Assembly: GCF_004357985.1 (NCBI RefSeq)
Contig: NZ_SMTF01000008.1
Span: 1-64,000, forward strand
Direction: 5' to 3'
Origin: Luteimonas aestuarii
Lineage (GTDB): Bacteria; Pseudomonadota; Gammaproteobacteria; Xanthomonadales; Xanthomonadaceae
DNA length: 64,000 bases
The notes beneath the pieces are model-generated. The model made no database searches. It saw only the letters and a program-made list of their open reading frames with translations, and was not told the origin of the DNA. Position numbers and translations under genes: made by a program. Position 1 is the stretch's first letter; every line of letters begins with the position of its first letter. Below, one piece after another: positions 24,707 to 34,186 of the stretch.

Positions 24707-26611
24707 TTGAATCTGAAGGACAGGATCAGCGTCGTATTACCCCGTGCGGCCGTCGTCACGCATGACCTGTGCATGGTCTGGTTGTGCTGGCTGGGGCTGA
24801 ATCAGTTCCGCTATGTTGCGATGGACGGGGGGGCATTGGCCCCCGAGCCGTTCGGGCAGATCTTCCTGGTCCTTGCCGCGCAGGGCATCGTTTTCTGGAA
24901 GGTCGGGCTGTACCGCGGGGTCTGGCGCTTCGCCAGTGTCCCCGACCTGATCAATATCCTCAAAGCATCCGTGTTCGGGGTATTGGCGATCATGCTTGTC
25001 CTGTTCGCCTTCGGACGGATGCTCGATGCCGTTCCGCGTACGGTGCTACTGCTGTACCCGCTGCTGCTGACCGCGATGCTGGGGATGCCGCGGCTGCTTT
25101 ACCGCGCATGGAAGGACCACGGCCTCACGCGGACCGACCAGACCGCGATGCGTGTGCTGATCCTGGGCGCGGGGCAGGCCGGCGAGACGCTGGTACGCGA
25201 CCTGCGCAGGGCGGGCGCGTATGTGCCCGTTGGCTTCCTCGATGACGCGGCCAAGCTCCGTGGCAGCCATCTGCAGGGGCTACCGGTGCTGGGCAGGATC
25301 GAGGACGTCGGCCGCATCGCGCCCGAGACCGCTGCGCGGTTGCTGGTGATTGCGATGCCGTCGATCGACGCCGCGGCGATGCGTCGGGTGGTCGCCGAAT
25401 GCGAAAAGACCGGCTTGCCGTTCCGGACCGTGCCGCGTCTGGACGATTTGCTGGAAGGGCGGTCGCTGCCGGGTGAACTGAAAGAAGTCGCGATCGAGGA
25501 CTTGCTCGGTCGCAAGCCGGTGACGCCGGACTGGAAGGCGATCCGCAGCTGGCTGGGCGGTCGCAGCGTGCTGGTGACCGGCGCGGGTGGTTCCATCGGT
25601 TCGGAGCTTTGCCGGCAATGTGCACGTCACGGCGCGCGGACGATTGCGCTGGTCGAGCTGGACGAGCTGGCCCTGGTCAAGACCGAGTCGGAACTGCGTC
25701 GCGATTTCCCCCATATCGAGTGCGTCCCCGTGCTCGGCGACTGCGGGGATCCCGCCGTCATCGGCCATGCGCTTGGGCTGTCGAATCCCGATGCCGTGTT
25801 CCACGCGGCTGCCTACAAGCAGGTACCGGTGCTCGAGACCCAGTTGCGCGAGGCCGCGCGCAACAATGTATTGGCGACCGAAACCGTGGCGCTGGCTTCG
25901 CGGGAGGCGCGCGTCGGCACCTTCGTGCTGATCTCCACCGACAAGGCGGTCGACCCGGTCAACGTGCTGGGGGCGACCAAGCGGCTGGCCGAAATGGTCT
26001 GCCAGTCGCTTGCACAGCCGGATTCGACCCATTTCGTGACCGTGCGTTTCGGCAACGTGCTCGATTCGGCCGGCAGCGTCGTGCCATTGTTCCGTGAGCA
26101 GATCCGTTCCGGAGGGCCGGTGACCGTGACTGACCCGGCCGTCACGCGCTACTTCATGACCATCCCCGAAGCTTGCCAGCTGATCATGCAGTCGGTGGCG
26201 ATCGGCTCGCGCGATGCGATCTACACCCTGGACATGGGTGAGCCAGTGTCAATTCGCCTGCTGGCCGAGCAGATGATCCGCCTCGCGGGAAAGCAACCCG
26301 AGCGTGATATCGCCATCGTCTATACCGGCCTGCGCTCGGGTGAGAAACTGCACGAAACGCTGTTCCATGCGGACGAACGCTACCGGCCGACGTTGCACCC
26401 GAAGATCCTGCAGGCCGAGGCGCGTGGCGTCGTTGCAGAACGTGTGCAGCAGGCGTTGTCGCGTCTTCGCAGTGCCGTGGTGGCCTATGATGTCCCGGCC
26501 ATCGACCAGATCCTCCACGATGCGCTGCCTGAGTTCCGCCCGGATGAGGCGGCCTCGGCAGCCGAGGGTACCGTGGTCGCATTCCCCGCTCGACAGGCAA
26601 GGAAGGTATGA
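24707..26611 (+). CDS. WbpM/CapD-type membrane-anchored NDP-sugar 4,6-dehydratase
   Basis: This 634-residue protein has four N-terminal membrane helices, a CoA-binding-like domain (VLILGAGQAGETLV), and a C-terminal SDR domain with TGAGGSIGSELCRQ (NAD binding) and the STDKAVDPVNVLGATKR stretch that replaces the usual YxxxK with the variant catalytic triad of UDP-GlcNAc 4,6-dehydratases. It would supply a UDP-4-keto-6-deoxy sugar for surface polysaccharide. It starts with TTG behind AAGG (9-base spacing) and its stop overlaps galU by 4 bases. Confidence 0.92.
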   Translation: MNLKDRISVVLPRAAVVTHDLCMVWLCWLGLNQFRYVAMDGGALAPEPFGQIFLVLAAQGIVFWKVGLYRGVWRFASVPDLINILKASVFGVLAIMLVLFAFGRMLDAVPRTVLLLYPLLLTAMLGMPRLLYRAWKDHGLTRTDQTAMRVLILGAGQAGETLVRDLRRAGAYVPVGFLDDAAKLRGSHLQGLPVLGRIEDVGRIAPETAARLLVIAMPSIDAAAMRRVVAECEKTGLPFRTVPRLDDLLEGRSLPGELKEVAIEDLLGRKPVTPDWKAIRSWLGGRSVLVTGAGGSIGSELCRQCARHGARTIALVELDELALVKTESELRRDFPHIECVPVLGDCGDPAVIGHALGLSNPDAVFHAAAYKQVPVLETQLREAARNNVLATETVALASREARVGTFVLISTDKAVDPVNVLGATKRLAEMVCQSLAQPDSTHFVTVRFGNVLDSAGSVVPLFREQIRSGGPVTVTDPAVTRYFMTIPEACQLIMQSVAIGSRDAIYTLDMGEPVSIRLLAEQMIRLAGKQPERDIAIVYTGLRSGEKLHETLFHADERYRPTLHPKILQAEARGVVAERVQQALSRLRSAVVAYDVPAIDQILHDALPEFRPDEAASAAEGTVVAFPARQARKV

Positions 26612-27507
26612 CGCGCAGAATCCGCAAGGCCGTATTCCCGGTGGCAGGGCTCGGGACCCGCTTCCTGCCCGCCACCAAGACGGTACCCAAGGAAATGCTG
26701 CCGATCATCGACCGACCGCTGATCCAGTATGCGGTGGATGAAGCGGTCGAAGCAGGCTGCGACACCCTGGTGTTCGTCACCAATCGCTACAAGCACGCCG
26801 TGGCGGACTATTTCGACAAGGCCTACGAGCTGGAGCAGAAACTCGAGCGCGGCGGCAAGCACGAGCAGCTGGAACTGGTGCGCAACGTGCTGCCGAAGGG
26901 CGTGCGCGCGGTGTTCGTGACCCAGGCCGAGGCGCTGGGCCTCGGGCATGCCGTGCTGTGCGCGAAGCCCATCGTCGGCGACGAGCCGTTCGCGGTGCTG
27001 CTGCCCGACGACCTCATCTGGAATCGCGGCGATGGTGCGCTCAAGCAGATGGCCGATGCCGCGGAGGCGAGCGGCGCCAGCGTCATTGCCGTGCAGGACG
27101 TGCCACGCGAACAGACCGGCAGCTACGGCATCGTGGCGACGGATGCGTTTTCGGGCCGGTCGGGGCGCATCAACGCCATCGTCGAGAAGCCCAGGCCCGA
27201 TGTCGCACCCAGCACCTTGGCGGTGGTCGGGCGCTACGTGCTGGATGGCAGCATCTTCGAGCTGCTCGAGAACACCACGCCGGGGGCGGGTGGCGAGATC
27301 CAGCTGACCGATGCCATCGCGACCCTGCTGCAGCAGAAGCCGGTGCACGCCTACCGCTTCCAGGGCACGCGCTTCGATTGCGGGACGCACATCGGGCTGA
27401 TCGAGGCGACCATCCGCTACGCCCTGGATCACGAGAAGCTAAGCGATGCCGCGCGCGACATGATGCAGAACGCGCTGAGCGAACTGGGCGTCATCGATCT
27501 GGAATGA
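26608..27507 (+). CDS. galU: UTP--glucose-1-phosphate uridylyltransferase
   Basis: This 299-residue nucleotidyltransferase makes UDP-glucose. The N-terminus has AVFPVAGLGTRFLPATK and later PKEMLPIIDRPLIQYAVDEA, diagnostic of GalU; the length is typical. UDP-glucose feeds LPS core, exopolysaccharide and UDP-glucuronate synthesis, which fits the neighbouring transferase and dehydratase. Overlaps by ATGA on both sides place it in one coupled operon with the upstream dehydratase and the damaged csaA. Confidence 0.96.
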   Translation: MTRRIRKAVFPVAGLGTRFLPATKTVPKEMLPIIDRPLIQYAVDEAVEAGCDTLVFVTNRYKHAVADYFDKAYELEQKLERGGKHEQLELVRNVLPKGVRAVFVTQAEALGLGHAVLCAKPIVGDEPFAVLLPDDLIWNRGDGALKQMADAAEASGASVIAVQDVPREQTGSYGIVATDAFSGRSGRINAIVEKPRPDVAPSTLAVVGRYVLDGSIFELLENTTPGAGGEIQLTDAIATLLQQKPVHAYRFQGTRFDCGTHIGLIEATIRYALDHEKLSDAARDMMQNALSELGVIDLE

Positions 27508-27849
27508 CGAAGGCGATGCAGCCGATCGCCTGGGACGATTTCGAGAAGGTCTGGCTGTGCGCCGGGACTGTCCTGCGCGTCGACGGCATTTCCCGAAGCG
27601 AGGAAGCCGGCGCGGAAGCTGTGGGTCGACTTCGGGCCGCACGGCGTGAGGAAGACCAGCGCGCAGGTAAAGGCGCTGTATTCGCCTGACGAGCTGGTTG
27701 GGCGACAGATCGTGGGTGTGATCAATTTTCCGCCGAAGCAGGTGGGGCCGTTCGTGTCGGAGTTCCTGTTGACCGGGTTCCCGACGGCAGAGGGTGTCGT
27801 CGCAACTACGCTCGAACGCCCCGTGCCGGACGGGACGCGGATGGCCTGA
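27504..27849 (+). pseudogene. csaA: csaA-type tRNA-binding (export-related) protein, frameshifted
   Basis: The N-terminal part (MQPIAWDDFEKV, frame of 27504) and the C-terminal part (FPEARKPARKLWVDFGPHG onward to VPDGTRMA, frame of 27589) together make a full ~110-residue CsaA/PheT-N-like tRNA-binding OB-fold. They are in different frames, and one extra base near 27588 (in GACGGCATTTCCC) explains the break. The N-terminal piece also has odd residues (VWLCAGTV where VELRVGT is usual), suggesting real decay rather than only a sequencing error. The start overlaps the galU stop. Read uninterrupted, it would be a small tRNA-binding/chaperone-like protein. Confidence 0.85.
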
Positions 27850-27927
27850 CGTCCTGCGCCGCGCGTGCAGGCAAGTGCCGCCATCCATCCGGCGACACTC
27901 CGTACATGCGAGCAGGTGCATCCGGAA

Positions 27928-29133
27928 CTACAGGGCTTCGATGATCCCGGCGGCACCCATGCCTGTGCCGATGCACATCGTCACCATGCCGTACTTCTGT
28001 TTGCGACGGCGCAGCCCGTGGACGATCGTGGCCGTGCGGATCGCGCCGGTCGCACCGAGGGGATGCCCCAGTGCGATCGCGCCGCCCAGCGGGTTCACCT
28101 TGTCCGGGTCGAGCCCGGAATCCTTGATCACCGCCAGCGCCTGCGCGGCGAAGGCTTCGTTGAGCTCGATCCAGTCGATCTGGTCCTTGGTCATCCCCGC
28201 CTGCTTGAGCGCCTTCGGGATCGCCGCGATCGGGCCGATGCCCATTACTTCCGGCCGCACGCCGGCAACCGCGAAGTTGACGAAGCGCGCAAGTGGCGTC
28301 AAGCCGTAATCCTTGATCGCCTGCTCCGACGCCAGCAGCACGCCGGCCGCGCCGTCGCTCATCTGCGACGAGTTGCCGGCGGTGACCGTGCCGCCGAACT
28401 GGCCGTTGCGGAACACGGTGCGCAACTTCGCCAGACCCTCCGCCGAGGTATCCGCGCGCGGGCCTTCGTCCTGTTCCACCAGCAGCTTCTTCAGGCGCAC
28501 CGCATTGCCGGCGAGGTCGGGCTGGTGCGAGACCACCTCGTACGGGGTAATCTCCTGCGCGAACTCGCCGGCCGCCTGCGCGGCCAGCGCCTTCTGGTGC
28601 GAAGCCACGGCGAACGCGTCCTGCTCCTCGCGCGTCACCTTCCATTCCTCGGCGACCTTTTCGGCAGTGATGCCCATGCCATAGGCAATGGCGACGTGGT
28701 CGTCCTTGAACACGCTGGGCGACAGCGCCACCTTGTTGCCCATCATCGGCACCATGCTCATCGACTCGGTGCCGCCGGCCAGCACCAGGTCGGCATTGCC
28801 CAGGCGGATCTGGTCGGCCGCCAACGCCACGGCCTGCAGGCCGGACGAGCAGAAGCGGTTGATGGTCTGTGCGGCCACCGTGTCCGGCAGGCCGGCCAAC
28901 AGCACGCCGATGCGCGCCACGTTCATGCCTTGCTCGCCCTCGGGCATGGCGCAGCCGATGATGGCGTCGTCGATGCGGCCGAGGTCGATGCCCGGGGCCT
29001 GCGCGACCACCGCGCGCAGCACGTGCGCCAGCATGTCGTCGGGACGGGTGTTGCGGAACACGCCCTTGGGCGCCTTGCCCACCGGGGTGCGGGTGGCGGC
29101 GACGATGTAGGCGTCCTGGATTTGCTTGGTCAT
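27928..29133 (-). CDS. fadA: Acetyl-CoA C-acyltransferase (3-ketoacyl-CoA thiolase)
   Basis: This 401-residue thiolase catalyses the last step of beta-oxidation. It has active-site Cys in INRFCSSGLQA (about 95), His in ALGHPLGATGA and the second Cys in CIGTGMGA, all intact. ATG 29133 is used because residues before it in a longer frame are low-complexity. It lies downstream of the bifunctional hydratase/dehydrogenase on the same strand, separated by a 129-base gap holding a GC-rich palindrome. Confidence 0.95.
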   Translation of the reverse strand: MTKQIQDAYIVAATRTPVGKAPKGVFRNTRPDDMLAHVLRAVVAQAPGIDLGRIDDAIIGCAMPEGEQGMNVARIGVLLAGLPDTVAAQTINRFCSSGLQAVALAADQIRLGNADLVLAGGTESMSMVPMMGNKVALSPSVFKDDHVAIAYGMGITAEKVAEEWKVTREEQDAFAVASHQKALAAQAAGEFAQEITPYEVVSHQPDLAGNAVRLKKLLVEQDEGPRADTSAEGLAKLRTVFRNGQFGGTVTAGNSSQMSDGAAGVLLASEQAIKDYGLTPLARFVNFAVAGVRPEVMGIGPIAAIPKALKQAGMTKDQIDWIELNEAFAAQALAVIKDSGLDPDKVNPLGGAIALGHPLGATGAIRTATIVHGLRRRKQKYGMVTMCIGTGMGAAGIIEAL

Positions 29134-29262
29134 GTGTTTGATCCCTTGTGGTGTGCGCCTTCCCTCGCGTGCGGGGGAAGGTCGGGATGGGGGCGCCCCC
29201 ACCTCAATCCTCCACCCGTGAAGGGCGCAATGCCCGCAGCCGGGGGAGGAGGCAGATAGCGG
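29134..29262. repeat. GC-rich intergenic repeat between the two beta-oxidation genes
   Basis: The gap contains CTTCCCTCGC/GCGGGGGAAG, an imperfect hairpin at about 29159-29180, and a perfect 14-base palindrome TGGGGGCGCCCCCA (29188-29201). The same kind of text is common between Xanthomonadales genes, so I read it as a dispersed repeat that may also slow transcription. Confidence 0.45.
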
Positions 29263-31635
29263 TCAGTTGCGGAGCGGCTTGCCGGTCTTGAGCATGTGCG
29301 CGATGCGCGCCTGCGTCTTTTCCTGCTGCGCCAGTTCGACGAAGTGCTTGCGTTCCAGTTTCAGCAGCCACTCTTCGTCGACAATCGAACTGCGGTCGAC
29401 TTCGCCACCGCACAGCACGGTGGCGATGCGGGTGGCGATCTCGTCGTCGTAAGGGCTGATGAAGCGGCCTTCCAGCATGTTCACCAGCAGCATGCGGAAG
29501 GTGGCGATGCCGACGTCCCCTGCAACCTGGATGCTCCTCGCGGGCAAGGGCGGGCGATAGCCGGTCTCGGCCAGTCCGCGTGCTTCCTGGCGGGCGATGT
29601 GCAGCAGCTCGTGGGCATTGAATGCGACCTTGTCGTTCGCGCGCAGCAGGCCGAGTTCCTTCGCCTCGACAGCGGACGTGGACACTTTCGCCATCGCGAC
29701 CGTCTCGAAGGTCTTCTTCAATTCGGCGAATACATCGCCACCCGGGCCCGCGGCCTGCGATGCGCGTACCGCGATTTCCTTCAGCCCACCGCCGGCCGGC
29801 AGAAGGCCGACGCCGGCTTCGACCAGTCCGATGTAGCTTTCCAGGTGCGCCACCGTCCGTGCACTGTGCATCTGGAACTCGCAGCCGCCGCCCAGCGCCA
29901 GTCCGCGCACCGCGGCCACCACCGGCACCAGCGAATACTTGATGCGCTGGCTGGTGGCCTGGAAGTTGGCCACCATCGCCTCGAACGCATCCACCTTGCC
30001 GGCCTGCAGCAGGCCCAGTGCGCCGGCGAGGTCGGCGCCAGCGGAGAAGGGCTCCTTCGGCTGCCAGATCACGAGGCCGGCGAACTTGCGCTCGGCGATC
30101 CCGATGGCTTCCTGCAGGCCGTCCAGCACCTGGTCGGAGACGGTATGCATCTTGGTCTTGAAACTCACCACGCCGATATCGTCGCCGTCGGTCCACAGGC
30201 GCACGCCGTCGTTCTCGAACACGGTGTCGCCCTGCGGGAACGACTCGCCCAGCAGCGGATCGGGAAAGCGCTGGCGCTTGTAGACCGGCAACGACGAGCG
30301 CGGCAGCTTGGCGTCCTGCGAGGGGCTGTAGCTACCCTCGCCGGCATGCACGCCTTCGCGGCCATCGAATACCCAGTCGGGCAGTGGCGCCGAACTCATC
30401 GCCTTGCCGCTGGTGATGTCCTCGGCGATCCACTGGGCCACCTGCTTCCAGCCCGCCGCCTGCCAGGTCTCGAACGGCCCGAGCGACCAGCCATAGCCCC
30501 AGCGGATGGCCAGGTCCACGTCGCGCGCGGTCTCGGCGATGTCGGACAGGTGGTAGGCGCTGTAGTGGAAGAGGTCGCGGAACACGGCCCACAGGAACTG
30601 CGCCTGCGGGTGCTGGCTCTCGCGCAGCCGGGCGAATTTCTCCGCAGGGTTCCTTGTCTTGAGGATGTCGACCACTTCCGGTGCGGCGGCGCGGTCGGCA
30701 GGCCGGTAGTCCTGCTTTTCAAGGTCGAGGACGACGATCTCCTTGCCAACCTTGCGGAAGATGCCGGCACCGGTCTTCTGGCCCAGCGCGCCCTTGGCGA
30801 TCAGCGCCTCCAGCCATTTCGGCGACTTGAAATACGAATGCCACGGGTCGTCGGGCAGGGTGTCGGCCATGGTCTTGATGACATGGGCCATGGTGTCCAG
30901 CCCGACCACGTCCGAGGTGCGGTAGGTGGCCGACTTCGGCCGCCCGATCAGCGGGCCGGTGATCGCATCCACCTCGTCGAAGCCCAGCCCGGACTCGGCG
31001 GTGTGGTGGGCGGTGGCGAGGATCGAGAACACGCCGATCCGGTTGCCGATGAAGTTGGGCGTGTCCTTCGCATACACCACGCCCTTGCCCAGCGTGGTGG
31101 TGAGGAAGGCTTCCAGCCCTTCCAGCACCGCCTTGTCGGTGGACTTTGCCGGGATCAGCTCGGCCAGGTGCATGTACCGCGGTGGGTTGAAGAAGTGCAC
31201 GCCGCAGAAGCGCGAGCGAAGTTCTTCGGGAAGAACATCGGCCAAGGCGTTGATTCCCAGGCCCGACGTGTTGCTCGCCAGCACCGCATTCGCGGGCACG
31301 TGCGGTGCGATCTTGCGGTACAGGTCCTGTTTCCAGTCCATCCGCTCGGCGATGGCTTCGATGATCAGGTCGCAATCTTCCAATTGGGCCAGCCCGGTCT
31401 CGTAGTTGGCCGGCGTAATGGCCGCAGCCAGCGACTTGCTGGCCAGCGGGGCGGGGCTGAGCTTGCCGAGGTTGCCGATGGCCTTGAGTACCACGCCATC
31501 GGGATTGCCCTCCTTGGCGGGCAGGTCGAACAGCACCGTATCCACGCCGGCATTGGTCAGGTGCGCCGCGATCTGGGCGCCCATGACGCCGGCACCCAGA
31601 ACGGCCGCGCGTCGGACAAGTAACTTCTGAGACAT
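29263..31635 (-). CDS. 3-Hydroxyacyl-CoA dehydrogenase / enoyl-CoA hydratase, FadN-type domain order
   Basis: This 790-residue bifunctional beta-oxidation enzyme has the dehydrogenase first (VLGAGVMGAQIAAHLTNAGV, NAD-binding; CGVHFFNPPRYMHLAEL) and an enoyl-CoA hydratase/crotonase domain at the C-terminus (AVRGLALGGGCEFQMH; GLLPAGGGLKEIA). That is the reverse of E. coli FadB and the same as B. subtilis FadN, whose length it matches. ATG 31635 is supported by AAGGA upstream. With the thiolase it forms a complete beta-oxidation complex. Confidence 0.94.
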   Translation of the reverse strand: MSQKLLVRRAAVLGAGVMGAQIAAHLTNAGVDTVLFDLPAKEGNPDGVVLKAIGNLGKLSPAPLASKSLAAAITPANYETGLAQLEDCDLIIEAIAERMDWKQDLYRKIAPHVPANAVLASNTSGLGINALADVLPEELRSRFCGVHFFNPPRYMHLAELIPAKSTDKAVLEGLEAFLTTTLGKGVVYAKDTPNFIGNRIGVFSILATAHHTAESGLGFDEVDAITGPLIGRPKSATYRTSDVVGLDTMAHVIKTMADTLPDDPWHSYFKSPKWLEALIAKGALGQKTGAGIFRKVGKEIVVLDLEKQDYRPADRAAAPEVVDILKTRNPAEKFARLRESQHPQAQFLWAVFRDLFHYSAYHLSDIAETARDVDLAIRWGYGWSLGPFETWQAAGWKQVAQWIAEDITSGKAMSSAPLPDWVFDGREGVHAGEGSYSPSQDAKLPRSSLPVYKRQRFPDPLLGESFPQGDTVFENDGVRLWTDGDDIGVVSFKTKMHTVSDQVLDGLQEAIGIAERKFAGLVIWQPKEPFSAGADLAGALGLLQAGKVDAFEAMVANFQATSQRIKYSLVPVVAAVRGLALGGGCEFQMHSARTVAHLESYIGLVEAGVGLLPAGGGLKEIAVRASQAAGPGGDVFAELKKTFETVAMAKVSTSAVEAKELGLLRANDKVAFNAHELLHIARQEARGLAETGYRPPLPARSIQVAGDVGIATFRMLLVNMLEGRFISPYDDEIATRIATVLCGGEVDRSSIVDEEWLLKLERKHFVELAQQEKTQARIAHMLKTGKPLRN

Positions 31636-31746
31636 GTTTCGTAGTTCCTTGTAATCAAAAGAAAATGCTTGGGATATCGGGGTGCGCGCAGACGGGTAGG
31701 GCGAGTACCGCACACCTCTCGCGGGACTCGACCCATGCGTCCATGC

Positions 31747-32364
31747 CTAGCTCTTCAGGCCGGCCGCTGCGAAACGAATGAGTTCGGAGGCGGCACGCTG
31801 GCGATGGGCCGCCTCGCTCACCTGCGCGGGGCGCTTGATCAGGCCGAAGTCGGCCATCGCATAGGTCAGTGCGCCGGCCAGGAAGTCGAGGCGCCAATAC
31901 AGCTCCTCCTTGCTGAGGCTGGGCAGGCACGCGGAAATGGCCTTGGCGAAATCGCGCTGGACGTGCCCGTACTGGTCCGACAGGAACTTGCGCAATCCAT
32001 CGTTCTTTTCGGCATACGCACGGGCGATCACCCGGATGAAAGCGCCCCCGCCGTGCTTGTCCTGTGCCATGTCGAGGGCGGGTTCAACGAACGCCGCCAG
32101 GATCGGCTCCAATTCACCCGGTGCCTCGGCCTGCGCGCGCTTCAGGCGGCTGATGCGCTCGGCGCTCATCACATCCATCCTGCGGCGGAAGACCTCGTTG
32201 ACCAGGTTCTCCTTGCTGCCGAAATGGTAGTTGACCGCGGCGATGTTGACGTCTGCGCGTCCGGTCACCTGGCGCAGCGAGGTGCCGGTGAAGCCATACT
32301 GGGCAAACAATTCTTCGGCGGCGCCGAGGATCCGGTCCTTCGTGGAAAACTGGTGGCTCGACAT
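31747..32364 (-). CDS. PsrA-like TetR-family regulator of fatty-acid degradation
   Basis: This ~205-residue TetR protein has HTH text TGTSLRQVTGRADVNIAAVN followed by YHFGSKENL, very similar in pattern to Pseudomonas PsrA. The C-terminal part (MRLL-like FIRVIARAYAEKNDGLRKFLSDQYGHV; LYWRLDFLAGALTYAM) also follows PsrA. It lies upstream of the two beta-oxidation genes on the same strand. A CAAAC-4-GTTTG site 22 bases before its start (32386-32399) matches the known PsrA box pattern, so autorepression is likely. PsrA-type proteins release DNA on binding long-chain fatty acids. ATG 32364 is preferred over TTG 32388. Confidence 0.88.
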   Translation of the reverse strand: MSSHQFSTKDRILGAAEELFAQYGFTGTSLRQVTGRADVNIAAVNYHFGSKENLVNEVFRRRMDVMSAERISRLKRAQAEAPGELEPILAAFVEPALDMAQDKHGGGAFIRVIARAYAEKNDGLRKFLSDQYGHVQRDFAKAISACLPSLSKEELYWRLDFLAGALTYAMADFGLIKRPAQVSEAAHRQRAASELIRFAAAGLKS

Positions 32365-32385
32365 CGCGATTCCCAACGCTCCCTT

Positions 32386-32399
32386 CAAACGACTGTTTG
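32386..32399. promoter_or_regulatory. PsrA-box-like operator
   Basis: CAAACGACTGTTTG is an inverted repeat CAAAC-N4-GTTTG, matching the known (G/C)AAAC-N2-4-GTTT(G/C) recognition pattern of PsrA, directly upstream of the PsrA-like gene. No second copy was seen before the beta-oxidation genes. Confidence 0.65.
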
Positions 32400-32470
32400 G
32401 ATACTAGGGGCGGCAGCACGGCGGGTCAAATGCCAGTGCGGGGTGCTCGCGGGAGGCGAGGTCCATCAGG

Positions 32471-32524
32471 TAGAATCCTCCGTAGCCATATCGGCTAAAC
32501 CCGCGTCCCCACGCGGGTTTTTCC
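32471..32524 (+). terminator. -10-like box and terminator-type hairpin in the ndk leader
   Basis: TAGAAT (32471-32476) is a plausible -10. About 20 bases on, AAACCCGCGT (32497-32506) and ACGCGGGTTT (32511-32520) form a perfect 10-bp stem around CCCC, followed by TTCC so that five T run on. This is the shape of an intrinsic terminator, only ~55 bases before the ndk start and after the putative -10, so it could be an attenuator of ndk, the end of a very short RNA, or a terminator of unseen upstream transcription. Confidence 0.55.
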
Positions 32525-32578
32525 ATGTTAATCTGGTCGTCGGTTTTGTCCGCCGGCCCCTGCACCGGAGACTTCCCC

Positions 32579-33004
32579 ATGGCGCTGGAGCGCACCCTTT
32601 CCATCATCAAGCCCGACGCGGTCGCGAAGAACGTGATCGGCGAAATCTATTCGCGTTTCGAAAAGGGCGGCCTCAAGGTCGTCGCATCGAAGATGAAGCA
32701 TCTCTCGCGCAGCGAAGCCGAGGGTTTCTATGCCGTGCATCGTGAGCGTCCGTTCTTCGGTGCGCTGGTCGAGTTCATGATCAGCGGCCCGGTGATGGTC
32801 CAGGTGCTCGAAGGCGAGGGCGCGGTGTCGAAGAACCGCGAACTGATGGGCGCGACCAATCCGAAGGAAGCGGCTGCCGGTACCATCCGCGCCGACTTCG
32901 CGGACAGCATCGATGCGAACGCGGTCCATGGTTCGGACTCGCTGGAGAATGCCGCGATCGAGATTGCATACTTCTTCGCCAGCACCGAAGTGTTCGCACG
33001 CTGA
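32579..33004 (+). CDS. ndk: Nucleoside diphosphate kinase
   Basis: This 141-residue enzyme exchanges gamma-phosphates between NTPs and NDPs. It has KPDAV near the N-terminus and the active-site histidine His117 in NAVHGSDS; sequence and length are standard. ATG 32579 begins [13 protein letters not shown] as in relatives. It lies divergent to the PsrA-like gene with ~214 bases between and just before rlmN (15 bases). Confidence 0.97.
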   Translation: MALERTLSIIKPDAVAKNVIGEIYSRFEKGGLKVVASKMKHLSRSEAEGFYAVHRERPFFGALVEFMISGPVMVQVLEGEGAVSKNRELMGATNPKEAAAGTIRADFADSIDANAVHGSDSLENAAIEIAYFFASTEVFAR

Positions 33005-33019
33005 TTCGATGTGCCTGAA

Positions 33020-34186
33020 ATGATCGACGTCGCAGCCAGCACGAAACAGAACCTGCTCGACCTCGATCGCGAGGGGCTGGAGTGCTTCTTCGCCGACACG
33101 CTCGGCGAGAAGCGCTTCCGCGCCCACCAGGTGATGAAGTGGATCCATCATCGCCATGTCACCGACTTCGATGAAATGACGGATCTGGGCAAGGCGCTGC
33201 GCGCCAAGCTGCAGCAGCATGCGGAAGTGCGCGTGCCGCAGGTCCAGTTCGAGAAGCCGTCCGCCGACGGGACCCACAAGTGGCTGTTGGCGATGGATGG
33301 CAGCAATGCCATCGAAACCGTCTACATCCCCGACAAGGGCCGCGGCACGCTGTGCGTATCGTCGCAGGTCGGCTGTGCGTTGAACTGCCAGTTCTGTTCG
33401 ACGGCCACGCAGGGCTTCAACCGCAACCTGTCCACCGCCGAGATCATCGGCCAGGTGTGGGTGGCGGCAAGGCATCTTGGCAACGTGCCGCACAAGCAAC
33501 GCAAGCTGACCAACGTGGTGATGATGGGCATGGGCGAGCCGCTCATGAACTTCGACAACGTGGTGCGCGCGATGAGCGTGATGCGCGACGACCTGGGGTA
33601 TGGCCTTGCGAACAAGCGCGTCACGCTGTCGACGGCCGGCCTGGTGCCGATGATCGACAAGCTGGGCGAGGTCAGCGACGTGTCGCTGGCGGTGTCGCTG
33701 CACGCGCCCAACGACGACCTTCGAACCGAGCTGGTGCCGCTGAACAAGAAGTATCCGATCGCCGAGCTCATGGAGTCCTGCGTGCGCTACGCGCAGCGCA
33801 AGCGCGGCGAGTCGGTCACCTTCGAATACACGCTCATGAAGGACGTCAACGACCAGCCCGTGCACGCGCGCGAGCTGGTGCGGCTGATGCGCGATTTCGA
33901 CAACCGGCTGCAGATGAAGGATGCAGCCAAGGTCAACCTGATCCCGTTCAATCCATTCCCGGGCACGCGCTTCCAGCGGCCTGAGGACGCGGCGATCCGT
34001 CGTTTCCAGAAGCTGCTCAACGAGGCCGGGCGCATCGCGCCGGTACGCCGCACCCGTGGCGATGACATCGACGCGGCCTGTGGCCAGCTCAAGGGGCAGG
34101 TGATGGATCGCACGCGGCGCCAGGCGGAGTTCCGCAAGTCGCTGGAAGCGCGGGCCGCCAATGGAGGCGTCGATGCGAGTCCGTGA
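33020..34186 (+). CDS. rlmN: Dual-specificity 23S rRNA/tRNA adenine-C2 methyltransferase
   Basis: This ~388-residue radical-SAM enzyme methylates A2503 of 23S rRNA and A37 of some tRNAs. The [4Fe-4S]-binding CALNCQFC (CxxxCxxC, about 118-125), the [16 protein letters not shown] motif and the C-terminal [15 protein letters not shown] (methyl-carrying Cys) are intact. ATG 33020 or GTG 33011 could start it; neither has a clear ribosome binding site. It leads the run rlmN-pilW-rodZ-like-yfgM-bamB-der. Confidence 0.95.
   Translation: MIDVAASTKQNLLDLDREGLECFFADTLGEKRFRAHQVMKWIHHRHVTDFDEMTDLGKALRAKLQQHAEVRVPQVQFEKPSADGTHKWLLAMDGSNAIETVYIPDKGRGTLCVSSQVGCALNCQFCSTATQGFNRNLSTAEIIGQVWVAARHLGNVPHKQRKLTNVVMMGMGEPLMNFDNVVRAMSVMRDDLGYGLANKRVTLSTAGLVPMIDKLGEVSDVSLAVSLHAPNDDLRTELVPLNKKYPIAELMESCVRYAQRKRGESVTFEYTLMKDVNDQPVHARELVRLMRDFDNRLQMKDAAKVNLIPFNPFPGTRFQRPEDAAIRRFQKLLNEAGRIAPVRRTRGDDIDAACGQLKGQVMDRTRRQAEFRKSLEARAANGGVDASP

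Noticed and set aside
29296-31623. 775-codon plus-strand frame opposite the bifunctional beta-oxidation enzyme
   Set aside because: Antisense shadow; the minus-strand protein has full catalytic motifs.
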